Positions 1 to 8,088 of a stretch of DNA of 64,000 nucleotides are shown here, piece by piece (the stretch's first letter is position 1; each line of letters begins with the position of its first letter). The position numbers were made by a program, and so were the translations under genes. This DNA comes from Fulvivirgaceae bacterium JP3-4 (GTDB lineage Bacteria; Bacteroidota; Bacteroidia; Cytophagales; Cyclobacteriaceae): contig JARKND010000005.1 of the NCBI GenBank assembly GCA_029309925.1, positions 1,426,001 to 1,490,000 on the forward strand, in the 5' to 3' direction. The notes beneath the pieces are model-generated. The model saw only the letters and a program-made list of their open reading frames with translations. It was not told the DNA's origin and did no database searches.

Positions 1-522
1 TGCCACGGGTGAGTTGAATGCAGCCGCAATGCCTGCCGCGGCACCGCATCCGAGGAGTATTGTCCTTTCTTTATACGAAAGTTGATAAGCGCGGCCATAG
101 TTGGATCCAATTGCAGACCCCGTGCTCACCATGGGCGATTCAAGTCCAAGTGAACCACCGAGCCCCACCGTGAAAGCGCTGGTCACGAGGTGCCCATAGC
201 ACTCGCGGAAATTGATAAAGCTGGATTTTTTTACGATCGCGTACACAATGTGCGAACTTCCCTTTTTGAGGTTGCCATTGAGAAAATATCTAGTGAAGAA
301 AATTGCCAGAAGAATTCCACCAAGTGGCAATGCTGCTACGATAAAAATATCAGTGACGCCTTTCGGCAGAGAAGCCAGCCGAGCCATCAGGTGAACGGAA
401 TATTTGAGCAAAACCGCCAGCAGCCCTGAAAAAAGCCCGACCAGAATGCTACTCGCAATCAGAAAGTGTTTATCTGAGAGCCGGCTCTTCAGCAGCAAAA
501 TCGGGCGGTGCAGTAATCGCAT
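1..522 (-). CDS. ClC-family chloride channel, N-terminal part (cut by window edge)
   Basis: Translating from the ATG at 522 gives 174 residues running off the window. An in-frame TAG lies just upstream, so the start is well bounded. The chain has hydrophobic helices, then the ClC selectivity-filter signature seen as GSLGLESP (family pattern GxxGxEGP, with Ser for Gly here), followed by GSAIGS and GCGAAAGIAAAFNSPVA, which matches the conserved AAG(I/L)AAAFNAPxAG helix. ClC proteins are dimeric inner-membrane Cl- channels or Cl-/H+ antiporters. The missing C-terminal half, possibly with CBS domains, lies outside. The family is clear; channel versus exchanger cannot be decided because the gating region is absent. 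Confidence 0.9.
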   Translation of the reverse strand, partial: MRLLHRPILLLKSRLSDKHFLIASSILVGLFSGLLAVLLKYSVHLMARLASLPKGVTDIFIVAALPLGGILLAIFFTRYFLNGNLKKGSSHIVYAIVKKSSFINFRECYGHLVTSAFTVGLGGSLGLESPMVSTGSAIGSNYGRAYQLSYKERTILLGCGAAAGIAAAFNSPVA

Positions 523-598
523 TCTCTGGTAAGACTAGTCACTTTGTTTCTCCGCCTCAATGAACTGATTTTATCGCATCAAACCAAGTTGAATTCCA

Positions 599-746
599 AG
601 TTCCGGGTTCAAGGTCTTCAAGCTTCAAAGTTTACGCATTCGGTTTGGCGTTGTTTCGAGTTCCGGGTTTTGTGTTTCGATAACGCAACCCGCAACTCTG
701 AACCCGGAACCTTGAACCTTGAACCTTGAACTTTGAACTTTGAACT
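599..746. repeat. heptamer array with inverted partner (TTGAACC type)
   Basis: The right arm (697-746) is a run of 7-base units, CCTTGAA three times then CTTTGAA twice. The left arm (599-633) is the loose reverse complement (ttccgggttcaagg... cttcaaag). Between them 658-696 forms its own small hairpin using the same ttccggg/acccg words. The whole stretch fills the gap between the ClC and DoxX genes. Function is unknown; a terminator-like or mRNA-stabilising fold is only one possibility. Confidence 0.75.
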
Positions 747-751
747 AATCC

Positions 752-1153
752 CTACTTCGAAAACGTACCGTGAAGCACCGCCTGGATCTTCTGTCTTTCC
801 ATAACGAGAAGTGTAATGCAACAGAGCAGCGTTATAATCGCATAGACGAAGAGTTGGCCTCCGTCATCTTTCACAACAATTCCCAGAGTAGTCAGATGAA
901 AGAAAATGGCACCTGCCATCGTTGCAGCGCCAAGGGACGCACCGAGCCAGGTCGTGCGCGGAATCAGTAGCAGTATCGATGCAATCAGCTCCGCGATTCC
1001 GGTAGCGATACGACCCCATGGCTCCATGCCGAGTGTTGAGAAAATATAGATAGACTCTTCGGCTCCTGAGAACTTGAAAAAAAGACTTTGCGTCATGATC
1101 AGTGCGGCTCCTACCCGAAGCGCCCAGCTGATAATGTGACCTGCATTCGACAT
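752..1153 (-). CDS. DoxX family membrane protein
   Basis: This 133-residue protein has four predicted membrane helices. The first holds ALRVGAALIMTQSLFFKFSGAEES, typical of DoxX (FxxAGxxKF-like), followed by GIAELIASILLLIP and a third helix with AGAIFFHL. DoxX proteins are small inner-membrane proteins, some of them linked to thiol or redox stress complexes. It is the last gene of a minus-strand run with the YHS protein, ECF sigma and zinc-finger genes, about 60 bp after the latter, so it may be part of that operon or a target of the sigma factor. Exact biochemical role unknown. Confidence 0.85.
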   Translation of the reverse strand: MSNAGHIISWALRVGAALIMTQSLFFKFSGAEESIYIFSTLGMEPWGRIATGIAELIASILLLIPRTTWLGASLGAATMAGAIFFHLTTLGIVVKDDGGQLFVYAIITLLCCITLLVMERQKIQAVLHGTFSK

Positions 1154-1212
1154 ATGATTTTTTGTTTAGAGACGAATCGACTAATCAAAACCTTACATCT
1201 GGAAGTGAATAT

Positions 1213-1458
1213 TTATTTGGGTTTCGAATTTAAAATATCACCGATCATTTTTTCTTTTTCTGCTTCCGTTAGGGTTGACGATGTTGCAGAACTCTGCTTA
1301 ATTGCCGCATTCATCAGCTTGTTCTGGAATGCAAAGGTCCGACACAAACTGCAGATCGCAAGATGACGCCACAGGCTGATGCGTTTGAGCAGTGGCAGCC
1401 TGCCTTCTTCTCTCACGAGCATATAGTGAACCGCCTCCTTACACGATATCGACTTCAT
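1213..1458 (-). CDS. small zinc-finger anti-sigma-like protein
   Basis: I choose the ATG at 1458 because it overlaps the TGA of the upstream sigma gene in an ATGA junction, the usual sign of translational coupling. A longer reading from 1494 would run into the sigma gene. The 81-residue product begins MKSISCKEAVHYML and has a Cys, then His and CxxC (HLAICSLC), fitting the HCCC pattern of anti-sigma zinc fingers (zf-HC2, RsrA-like). It has no membrane helix, so it would be a soluble anti-sigma that binds the sigma factor encoded just before it. Zinc binding and partner are inferred from motif and position. Confidence 0.7.
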   Translation of the reverse strand: MKSISCKEAVHYMLVREEGRLPLLKRISLWRHLAICSLCRTFAFQNKLMNAAIKQSSATSSTLTEAEKEKMIGDILNSKPK

Positions 1459-2087
1459 ATTTTTTGGATGAGAAACCAATTTTTCTGAAGACATGACCGC
1501 AGTTGTACTTTCGCCCGATGCAGCACTGTCCAGTAGTTGTTCGCAGTGATTGATAATTGCGTGCAGATTATTTCACTTTCAAGTTCGTCTACGTATTTCA
1601 GGAAGAAGACAGCTTTCTGAATGCTGTTTAATTTAGCAGCGCATCCGTGAAGAATCCGGCTGAGCTCCGCTACATCGGTGGCCTCCGATGGATTGACTGT
1701 CAGCTCACGTGGATAAGACGCCTTGGCCCAATGACCCTGCTCATCGAAGTTGTGATCATATTCGGAAAGAAGCACGCTTATTTTACCGGAAGACTTTCTG
1801 TAGTGATCTGTTATTTTATTTTTCAGGATGACGAAGAGCCAATTCTTTGCGGAGGCCTTTCCTTCAAAGGAATCCATTGCGTTCCATGCGGAGATAAAAG
1901 TCTCCTGTGTAAGGTCTCTTGCACTGTCGCGGTCAAAGCCGCGAAGCACGGCATGGTGGAACAACAGGTCTGAGTACTCACGAACCCAGTGCCTGAACTG
2001 TGCTTCTTTTTCCGCGTAGCGTAACCGAGTCATCGTGCCTTTCGCTTGTGACTCACTTAAGATATCAAATTGCACGTCAGCAATCAA
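1455..2087 (-). CDS. ECF-type RNA polymerase sigma factor
   Basis: This 210-residue sigma-70 family protein has region 2 at roughly residues 30-100 (DLTQETFISAWNAMDSFEGKASAKNWLFVILKNKITDHYRK) and region 4 at about 150-205 (LNSIQKAVFFLKYVDELESEIICTQLSITANNYWTVLHRAK). It would redirect RNA polymerase to a small regulon. The gene starts 2 bp after the YHS gene and overlaps a zinc-finger anti-sigma gene by the ATGA junction, so the three are one transcript. A second in-frame ATG at residue 19 (MTRLRYAEKE) is an alternative start. The region 4 helix is somewhat degenerate. Confidence 0.88.
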   Translation of the reverse strand: MIADVQFDILSESQAKGTMTRLRYAEKEAQFRHWVREYSDLLFHHAVLRGFDRDSARDLTQETFISAWNAMDSFEGKASAKNWLFVILKNKITDHYRKSSGKISVLLSEYDHNFDEQGHWAKASYPRELTVNPSEATDVAELSRILHGCAAKLNSIQKAVFFLKYVDELESEIICTQLSITANNYWTVLHRAKVQLRSCLQKNWFLIQKI

Positions 2088-2089
2088 TG

Positions 2090-2548
2090 TTATTGACTTA
2101 TAAGTTTGCTCCAGTTCTTGTCTGCGCTGGCCTTCAGTTTAGCTTCATCTTTGTTCCAGGTGTCCAGCGTGTTATTGAAAAAACGATTGTAGAACAGGTA
2201 AAGCTTTCCGTTCGCAATCTTGAAAGTCTCAGGATCAACTTCCACCTTTTCACCTTTCGCGCCCATCGCATAAGCGCACCATCCACCGTACTCAGGTTTA
2301 TAGGTTGCTGGCGATTTTAGAAACAGTTCTTTATGAGCGTGGCTTGCAAACAGATAACGCACACCTTCGCTTTCGGCAGCGATGGACGCCTTGCCCTTTA
2401 CTGCCTTATCGTCCAGGAAGTATGCAACGGGGTCGAATCCCCCTAGTGCAAGTTTGTCGCTGTCGATGTTAAGATATTTTGGCACCTGCGCAAAAGCATT
2501 TCCAATCATCATTATCAGTAGTGCGGTCAGGACATTAAATTTTTTCAT
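2090..2548 (-). CDS. exported YHS-domain protein
   Basis: The 152 residues open with a clear signal peptide (about 1-20, ending NAFA-Q). A YHS domain follows: GGFDPVAYFLDDKAVKGK, then YLFASHAHKELFLKSPATYKPEYGGWCAYAMGAKG. YHS domains in this arrangement are periplasmic and are thought to bind metal or haem; homologues are often annotated YHS domain-containing protein or tat-pathway-like protein. It is the first gene of the operon with the ECF sigma factor, anti-sigma and DoxX, suggesting an extracytoplasmic redox or metal stress unit (inference). Confidence 0.87.
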   Translation of the reverse strand: MKKFNVLTALLIMMIGNAFAQVPKYLNIDSDKLALGGFDPVAYFLDDKAVKGKASIAAESEGVRYLFASHAHKELFLKSPATYKPEYGGWCAYAMGAKGEKVEVDPETFKIANGKLYLFYNRFFNNTLDTWNKDEAKLKASADKNWSKLISQ

Positions 2549-2619
2549 TTTTTCTGCTTTTTTCGGTAATGACGTGGATTGTGCAAATTCCTTTCACGGT
2601 ATCAAGTAATTTTTTTTGC

Positions 2620-3417
2620 TCAGCCTGCATCTGGGATCCACTGGATGTTATAATGGATGTATTGCTCATAAATGTAGAAGATGAGGAAGTTGAGCGGGAA
2701 CTGACAGGCATACGCGACCAGCACTGCAAGTATTGATTTAATAATGATTGAGATTTTGCGACCGAAGAACTGCACATAAGCCCATATATTATAGAGTACG
2801 ACTGCGATGGAGTATAAAGCTATAAGCATCGGCTTGCTTGCGGGAAGGAATTCAAGAAAAGGAATAAGGAGAAGCAGGAAGAAAAGTTGTTGCGCAGTGA
2901 TAAAAGTATTGAGGATCAGATTTTCTGCAAAGTTGTACCTGCGGGCTGAAAGTAACGTCAGCGAAAAAAATGCGAAGATGGGGATGGCCGCTATGTTGAG
3001 AAGCGTGGCGTTGTCTTCTGCAAAGCTGAAGAAGTCATCAACAAACAGCTGATACCGATCCGGAACGGAGAAGCGGCTCGCCACAACCCGCATATCCTTT
3101 GAATCGGTGCTCGTGTAGCTGTTGTGAAAGAAACGATAGCGCAACGAACATATAATAACCACAGCGCCTACAAGCAGAAGGTATTTGAAGGCCGGGTATA
3201 GATTTTTGCGCTCGCCTTTGATGACAGCGCGGATCGAATTTCCAGGTTGGATCGTTAATTTGAGAATCGTGTTTGGAAGTCCTTTTTCTAGATCGACTAC
3301 AGAGAAAAAAAAGTCTCTCAGCAATCCGCGAGTGGTATAGCGGTCCGACTCTGCTTTTTGCCCGCATGCATGGCAATACTGGCCCACCGTTTCAGTCGAG
3401 CAGTTGGTACATGTCAT
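2620..3417 (-). CDS. DUF3667 family membrane protein
   Basis: The N-terminus carries a zinc ribbon of two CxxC pairs (CTNCSTETVGQYCHACGQK, residues 3-21). Next comes the DUF3667 core with LLRDFFFSVVDLEKGLPNTILKLTIQPGNSIRAVIKGERKNLYPAFKYLLL, and four to five membrane helices to residue 265. This Bacteroidota family has no known function; the cytoplasmic zinc ribbon plus membrane domain suggests an adaptor or sensor. The gene stands alone, with about 70 bp to the YHS gene downstream and over 100 bp to the upstream one. Confidence 0.85.
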   Translation of the reverse strand: MTCTNCSTETVGQYCHACGQKAESDRYTTRGLLRDFFFSVVDLEKGLPNTILKLTIQPGNSIRAVIKGERKNLYPAFKYLLLVGAVVIICSLRYRFFHNSYTSTDSKDMRVVASRFSVPDRYQLFVDDFFSFAEDNATLLNIAAIPIFAFFSLTLLSARRYNFAENLILNTFITAQQLFFLLLLIPFLEFLPASKPMLIALYSIAVVLYNIWAYVQFFGRKISIIIKSILAVLVAYACQFPLNFLIFYIYEQYIHYNIQWIPDAG

Positions 3418-3534
3418 TTCGTGGAGTTTAGTTTAAGACGAAGCACCGTTCAAAACCTTACAGGAATTTAAAGAAATTTTCGATCAGTCTGAAGCAAACT
3501 CATCTGTTACCATCAATTCGAAGGACGTCTTACC

Positions 3535-4338
3535 TCATTTTTTTCGCGCGGTAATTTGTTGCGAAAGCGCTTCGGTGCGGGTGCGAAGGTCTTCGAGGTA
3601 GCTGAGATGCACGGCTGCAATGCGATAGCGGAACTTGATAGAATTGAAGAGCTCGAGCCTCACGTGCGGCTGATCTGTGTTCGCCTGAATAAACTGGTTG
3701 TTATCATCGGTTTCAGAGAGCAATTCCTCAATGTTCGCTGGGAGATACCCCAGCTGGACAATCCGTTGGTACAGTTTGTTCTGAAAGTCAGGCAGACTGT
3801 GTGAAGAGGTTCTCAGCACAAAGGGAGAAAATGAATCCTGGATGTATTGATGATTTTCCGTGATGATTGCCTCAACCTTGCGAAGCTGGTGGTAATACGT
3901 GAAGATCCCCTTCTTGATTTCTTCGTCTTCGATGAGGCCAACATGCCCGGTGACAAGCAACTGCTCAAATGTCGGATCGATCTTGATGAAAGTCCTCCAG
4001 TTGTTGATGTTTCCCAAGGACTGCGCGTACGATGCGTCTGTGATAAAATGGCGATCGCGGTTGTAGTTGCGAATGAGTTTCTCCGAGTCTTTCAGGATGT
4101 CGAGTTCTGCTTTCACCTGTGCATCGATCTCTGCGAGTTGATCACTGAGGTCATTCGCGAGCAGACTGAAATAATTTGAGACTTTCTTCTTGTTGTTCTG
4201 CGACTCTCGCCAGTTATCCACCTGGATGGCGATGAGAATACCGATGACGATGAGCGTGATCTCACCGATGGCGTAAAGCACGTAGCTTCTTTTCTTTCGT
4301 GTCGGGGTAGTTATGTTCTTCAGCTTCCGCAGAATCAT
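3535..4338 (-). CDS. DUF6090 family membrane protein
   Basis: This 267-residue protein begins MILRKLKNITTPTRKKRSYVLYAIGEITLIVIGILIAIQVDNWRESQNNKK, the hallmark single N-terminal membrane helix (about 20-45) of DUF6090 proteins. The rest is a charged, largely helical extracytoplasmic domain with predicted coiled coil. Family members are abundant in Cytophagales and Flavobacteriia and often occur in several copies; no function is established. The 5' neighbour on the same strand (4459-4902) is separated by a short-period repeat tract. Confidence 0.85.
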   Translation of the reverse strand: MILRKLKNITTPTRKKRSYVLYAIGEITLIVIGILIAIQVDNWRESQNNKKKVSNYFSLLANDLSDQLAEIDAQVKAELDILKDSEKLIRNYNRDRHFITDASYAQSLGNINNWRTFIKIDPTFEQLLVTGHVGLIEDEEIKKGIFTYYHQLRKVEAIITENHQYIQDSFSPFVLRTSSHSLPDFQNKLYQRIVQLGYLPANIEELLSETDDNNQFIQANTDQPHVRLELFNSIKFRYRIAAVHLSYLEDLRTRTEALSQQITARKK

Positions 4339-4349
4339 GTGACGTCATT

Positions 4350-4457
4350 TAGGCCTTTGCGCTCTTGCCTTTATTTTTAAGCTTTGTTTTTATGCTCTTA
4401 GGCTTTCTGCTTTAAGCTTTCTGCTTTGAGCTTTCTGCTTTGAGCTTTCTGCTTTCC
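4350..4457. repeat. heptamer tract (CTTTCTG/CTTTGAG)
   Basis: From 4411 to about 4456 two 7-base words, CTTTCTG and CTTTGAG/CTTTAAG, alternate, giving a 14-base period. A looser version (gcctttg, gctcttg, gctttg) extends back to 4350. All copies point the same way and I see no opposing arm, unlike other repeat loci in this window. It fills the gap between the DUF6090 and DUF2059 genes and ends at the stop codon of the latter. Confidence 0.75.
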
Positions 4458-4458
4458 A

Positions 4459-4902
4459 TCAGTATCCTTTTTCCTCGAGCTTTTTCATCACCTGCTGGGC
4501 GATTTTCATGCCCCACTCTTGTCCAACCTGCATTGATTCCTGCATGATCAGCGGTGTCGCTGTCGCGAATTTTTTTCCGGCAGGGGTTTCATAAAACTCA
4601 ATAATCTTTTTGAGGTCTGCTTCAGTTAAATGCTTCTCGTATACAGGTGCGAGCATCACGGACAGGTCGTCCATGGATGTTTTTTCAAATTCGGCTTCGA
4701 ATGAATTCCAAACCTCGGACGGGACATTGCTTTTTTGTTCCCTGAACATGCTGAACATCTGTTTGATTCCTGTTTTGAACGCGCCTTCGCTTCCATTTGC
4801 TTCAAGCATTTTTTTTACCATGTTCTGATAACTCGTTTTGTCCTGAGCAAATGCTGACGAAGCCGTGATTGTGATGAAAGCAATGAGGAAGATCTTTTTC
4901 AT
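4459..4902 (-). CDS. exported DUF2059 domain protein
   Basis: The 147 residues start with a signal peptide (MKKIFLIAFITITASSAFAQ). The DUF2059 domain follows, with ...MSVMLAPVYEKHLTEADLKKIIEFYETPAGKKFATATPLIMQESM, a recognisable family segment (FYxTPxGKK). It is probably a periplasmic helical protein. DUF2059 proteins have no assigned biochemical role. Transcribed alone or with the DUF6090 gene downstream across the repeat tract. Confidence 0.88.
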   Translation of the reverse strand: MKKIFLIAFITITASSAFAQDKTSYQNMVKKMLEANGSEGAFKTGIKQMFSMFREQKSNVPSEVWNSFEAEFEKTSMDDLSVMLAPVYEKHLTEADLKKIIEFYETPAGKKFATATPLIMQESMQVGQEWGMKIAQQVMKKLEEKGY

Positions 4903-5001
4903 GGGGATTATGGTTAGTATTCAAAAATCGCCAATGCAACAACAAATTCCAAGACGCTGAATGTGGAGCGCTTTGTCTGTGTAGGTTGGTAATGCTGGAC
5001 C

Positions 5002-6420
5002 CTATTCGCTCAGCCTTCCGCGCTTCTGCGCAAACATCCAGTCGAGTACTCCTTCGGTCTTTTCAATCTCAGGCCATACGTTGTGCCCTACACCTGCGTA
5101 CTCGTTGTATTTGGGATTGCCCCCGGCCAGGCGCAATGCTTCGATCATATTCCGGGAACCGGTAACCGGTACGTTGCGGTCCACATCCCCATGAAAAGCC
5201 CAGACCGGGACATGTGCAATCTTTGAGGCGAGAGCCGGATTGCCCATGCCACAAACTGGCATGGCAGCAGCAAACCGGTCAGGATAGCTGCAGATGAAGT
5301 GCCACGTGCCATAGCCGCCTCCGGAGGCTCCCGTGATGTAACGTCTGTCGGGATCGATGCTGAATTGTTTTTCGATTGCATCCATTGCCTCAAAGACGAT
5401 CGAGTCCATTTGTGGAACGCCAGGTACGCCTCCCCACAGAACACCGGGACGCGCCTGTGGCACAAATAGGAACGAAGGATATTTTTTTCGGTTTGCCTCC
5501 TCGCTCAGCATTGGCGCGGGCTGCGTGATTTCAACGTTAGAGGCTATACGTGTAGGCCCACCGTGGAGACAGGTGACAAGCGGGTACTGCTGCAGTGAGT
5601 CGTACTCAAGCGGTCTCATAAACAGATAGTGAAGAGTGTCACCCCTGCTACCGACATGAAAGCGTGCTTCAAATCGTTGCGCAAGTTTTTTCGCACTTTC
5701 GGGACCGTGTTTCTGCCATTGACGGTGCCAGTAGCTTTCCTGTGAAAGTTGATAGCCAACAATGAAAAGGAGCACAATCGAAATCAATGCAATCATACTT
5801 CCGCCACTATACAAGCCCTGTTCTGCATTTGACGATGGTGCCTCAGGCTGAAGTTGCCGTGCTTCGTATTGAAAGGCCGCAATGAAGAAAAGCGGGAGCA
5901 GGCTTGATAGTAGGTTTGCCCAGATGATCACGTTAACTACAAATTCTCCGGTTGATCCCTGCATCAGCGCGATCAATGCGCCAAGCAATACAAGGCCGAG
6001 CACAATGACAAGGCTCGATAGCGGGAGAAAAATTTTCTTAGGCCGCGCCTGTGCGATGAGCGCTGCCGCGAAAACGAGCGAAATGAGTATCGCGCTCATG
6101 GCGATGATGCTTTGAATCCCTGCCAGTTCCCTTGCGACCCGGACAAGGATGATATACTGCAGAATAAATTGGGCGATGAAGATTACCAGCGATATACTTC
6201 CGACCGTGAATACGAATCTCCATTGCTTTATGTAGAAATATCGCAATACAAAAAGATTAGAAAGGAGGTAAACGATGTTCGATGTAAGATACCAGGTGGC
6301 ATACGACTGGTTGTAGATAAAAGAAAATCCCTGCAACAGGAGCAGGGTTCCGTGAACCAGTCCTGCGACTACCGTAATTGCAAGGAAGAAAATGCCGAGT
6401 AGGTACGTGTTGCGCTTCAT
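5002..6420 (-). CDS. membrane-anchored alpha/beta hydrolase (esterase/peptidase-like)
   Basis: The first 225 of 472 residues form about seven membrane helices. The C-terminal half (about 250-470) is an alpha/beta hydrolase of the PHB-depolymerase/dienelactone-hydrolase type. It shows an oxyanion motif LHGGPTR (285-291), a nucleophile elbow GASGGGYG with Ser366, an acid in HGDVDRNVP (Asp412) and GVGHNVW with His446. The architecture, an N-terminal membrane domain with a C-terminal esterase, suggests a periplasmic or surface-facing enzyme. Substrate unknown; carboxylesterase or prolyl-oligopeptidase-like activity is possible. It is monocistronic and divergent from the small gene at 6558. Confidence 0.82.
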   Translation of the reverse strand: MKRNTYLLGIFFLAITVVAGLVHGTLLLLQGFSFIYNQSYATWYLTSNIVYLLSNLFVLRYFYIKQWRFVFTVGSISLVIFIAQFILQYIILVRVARELAGIQSIIAMSAILISLVFAAALIAQARPKKIFLPLSSLVIVLGLVLLGALIALMQGSTGEFVVNVIIWANLLSSLLPLFFIAAFQYEARQLQPEAPSSNAEQGLYSGGSMIALISIVLLFIVGYQLSQESYWHRQWQKHGPESAKKLAQRFEARFHVGSRGDTLHYLFMRPLEYDSLQQYPLVTCLHGGPTRIASNVEITQPAPMLSEEANRKKYPSFLFVPQARPGVLWGGVPGVPQMDSIVFEAMDAIEKQFSIDPDRRYITGASGGGYGTWHFICSYPDRFAAAMPVCGMGNPALASKIAHVPVWAFHGDVDRNVPVTGSRNMIEALRLAGGNPKYNEYAGVGHNVWPEIEKTEGVLDWMFAQKRGRLSE

Positions 6421-6557
6421 GGAGGGGTTTTTTCATAATGAATGAAATTAAGATAGTAAGAATTTGCTAAATCCACTGATCAAAGATGCCGGTTCGTGCA
6501 ACTCGTCTCTTGCATCATCGTTCCTGCTCCTCTATTTTGCAGCCAAATCACTGGGCA

Positions 6558-6755
6558 ATGACAGAGCGCGAACTACGGAAACTCGAGGCAACAATCCGAT
6601 TGAAGATGGAAGAGATCAGACAGCAGCGGGTGACGCTGAAGGATTCGGGGATTGGTGGATTGATGAATTTACTAAAGAAGGTCGATGAAGCCCTGTATGA
6701 GAAGATACTGCCGGAGTACAAGAGGATGGTGGCAGGGATTAGTGGGGGGAGGTGA
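6558..6755 (+). CDS. small hypothetical helical protein
   Basis: A 65-residue reading frame from the ATG at 6558 begins MTERELRKLEATIRLKMEE and is mostly charged amphipathic helix. It ends GISGGR right at a heptamer repeat. A longer frame starts at 6486, but its extra residues are Cys/His/Arg-rich and look non-coding. No family recognised. It sits alone between divergent genes. The amino acid composition favours a real coding region, but length and lack of a clear ribosome binding site leave doubt. Confidence 0.4.
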   Translation: MTERELRKLEATIRLKMEEIRQQRVTLKDSGIGGLMNLLKKVDEALYEKILPEYKRMVAGISGGR

Positions 6756-6756
6756 A

Positions 6757-6906
6757 ACGCTGCACGCTACCCGCTACACGCTACACGCTTGTGCGAGCGG
6801 CTTGCAAAGTGCGTGCGTTATCTTAGGGTTCCTTCGCTATGGACTGCGTCCTTGCTCAGGAACTGGTGCTTCCTAATAAGTGGCGTGAAGCGTGCAGCGT
6901 GAAGCG
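6757..6906. repeat. heptamer arrays in inverted orientation (ACGCTAC / GCGTGAA)
   Basis: The left array (6757-6790) reads acgctgc, acgctac, ccgctac, acgctac, acgctt with exact 7-base spacing. The right array (6883-6906) reads gcgtgaa, gcgtgca, gcgtgaa, gcg, also at period 7, and is the reverse complement of the same theme (CGCTnnA). About 92 bases lie between. The right arm stops 9 bases before the stop codon of the LacI gene on the minus strand. Confidence 0.8.
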
Positions 6907-6915
6907 ATTTGTCTG

Positions 6916-7947
6916 TTATCTCCTCAAAGAAGATTCCCTGACAATCAATTGATGCCGCAGCACGAGTGTGTTGATCGTTGATCCGGGCGCGCTGTTGATC
7001 GCGTTGATCAGCGTGGTTGCAGCGATCTCTCCCATCTCGTAGCCGGGATAGTTTATCGTGGTGAGGTTTGGTTCGATGATGCGTGAGATCGGGTCGTTGT
7101 TGAAACCAACGACTGCGATATCGGTGGGAATACGGATACCTGCAGCTTTCATTTCCTGCATGCACGCCACCGCGGATGAGTCGTTCGCAGCGAAGATGCC
7201 ATCTGGCTTTTGCTTCATCTCCAGAATCTTCTGGGCAGCGTCCTGTCCACCCTGTTCGTTCAGGGTGTTGATGATCACCAGGCTTTCATCAAATGGTATT
7301 CCGCTTTCTGCAAGGGCAAGCTTGTAGCCTTTCAGCCGATCAGCATATACGTTGCGTTTGAGATTTCCTCCGATGTACACAATCCGCTTACATCCCTGTT
7401 CGAGCAGGTGATGCACGGCATCGTAGCCTGCCTTCGCATTGTCGATCACAATGTTTGTGCATCTGGGATGGTCAACAACACGATCGAAAAAGATTACAGG
7501 GATTTTCTTTTTCAGCAGCACTTCGTAGTGATCGATGTTCTGGGTGTCGTATGCGAGCGAGACCAGCAGTCCGTCAACGCGGCTGTTGAACATCGTGTTT
7601 GCGCTGACAATCTCTTTTTCAAAGGCTTCCTGCGACTGACTGATAATAAGGTTGTACCCTCGCGCATTCACAACGCTCTCCATACCGGAAATCACGCTTG
7701 ACATGAAATAACTATTGAGTCGCGGTACGATGATTCCGATCGTGTTTGTTTTTTTCGTGCGGAGATTGCTGGCGAAGAGGTTGTTCTGATAACCCATCTT
7801 CATGGCAGCGTCTTTGATTCGCTTACGCGTTTCCTTTTTGATGGCAGGATGATCTTTGAGGCCACGACTGACGGTAGCAGGCGAGAGATCAAGCTTTCGG
7901 GCTATATCATAGATAGTGATGTCCTTCTGTTGATCTTCCATTTTCAA
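6916..7947 (-). CDS. LacI-family transcriptional regulator of the xylan locus
   Basis: This 343-residue regulator has the LacI helix-turn-helix at residues 9-55 (ITIYDIARKLDLSPATVSRGLKDHPAIKKETRKRI), then a periplasmic-binding-protein-like sensor domain (NTIGIIVPRLNSYFMSSVISGME ... GIFAANDSSAVACMQEMKAAG ... DIAVVGFNNDPISRIIEPNLTTI). It is divergent from the xylanase operon with 141 bp between the starts, where two palindromes fit LacI-type operators. It most likely represses the locus until a xylo-oligosaccharide or related sugar binds (inference). Many Bacteroidota glycan loci use hybrid two-component or SusR regulators instead. Confidence 0.92.
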   Translation of the reverse strand: MKMEDQQKDITIYDIARKLDLSPATVSRGLKDHPAIKKETRKRIKDAAMKMGYQNNLFASNLRTKKTNTIGIIVPRLNSYFMSSVISGMESVVNARGYNLIISQSQEAFEKEIVSANTMFNSRVDGLLVSLAYDTQNIDHYEVLLKKKIPVIFFDRVVDHPRCTNIVIDNAKAGYDAVHHLLEQGCKRIVYIGGNLKRNVYADRLKGYKLALAESGIPFDESLVIINTLNEQGGQDAAQKILEMKQKPDGIFAANDSSAVACMQEMKAAGIRIPTDIAVVGFNNDPISRIIEPNLTTINYPGYEMGEIAATTLINAINSAPGSTINTLVLRHQLIVRESSLRR

Positions 7948-7969
7948 TCGCTTACAGGCTCCGATTCAT

Positions 7970-8024
7970 GTAATTGAGCGCAATTACTGACATAAATTTA
8001 AAACTAAATTGCAATCGGTTGCAA
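7970..8024. promoter_or_regulatory. two palindromic operator candidates between lacI-type gene and xylanase
   Basis: GTAATTGAGCGCAATTAC (7970-7987) and TTGCAATCGGTTGCAA (8009-8024) are near-perfect inverted repeats. The second has the central-CG shape of LacI-family operators and recurs in variant form upstream of the SusC gene. The downstream tract ttgcaatattttcttagattta could hold a Bacteroidota-type promoter (TTG then TAnnTTT), which would put the second palindrome over the -33 region. Binding by the adjacent LacI-type regulator is inferred. Confidence 0.65.
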
Positions 8025-8088
8025 TATTTTCTTAGATTTAAAACAATAATAGCAATTTCAACGAGCAATCGCCCTAAATCTACAATCT

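Noticed and set aside
618-821. 67-codon minus-strand frame
   Set aside because: Made of the heptamer repeat and the 3' end of DoxX; no coding character.
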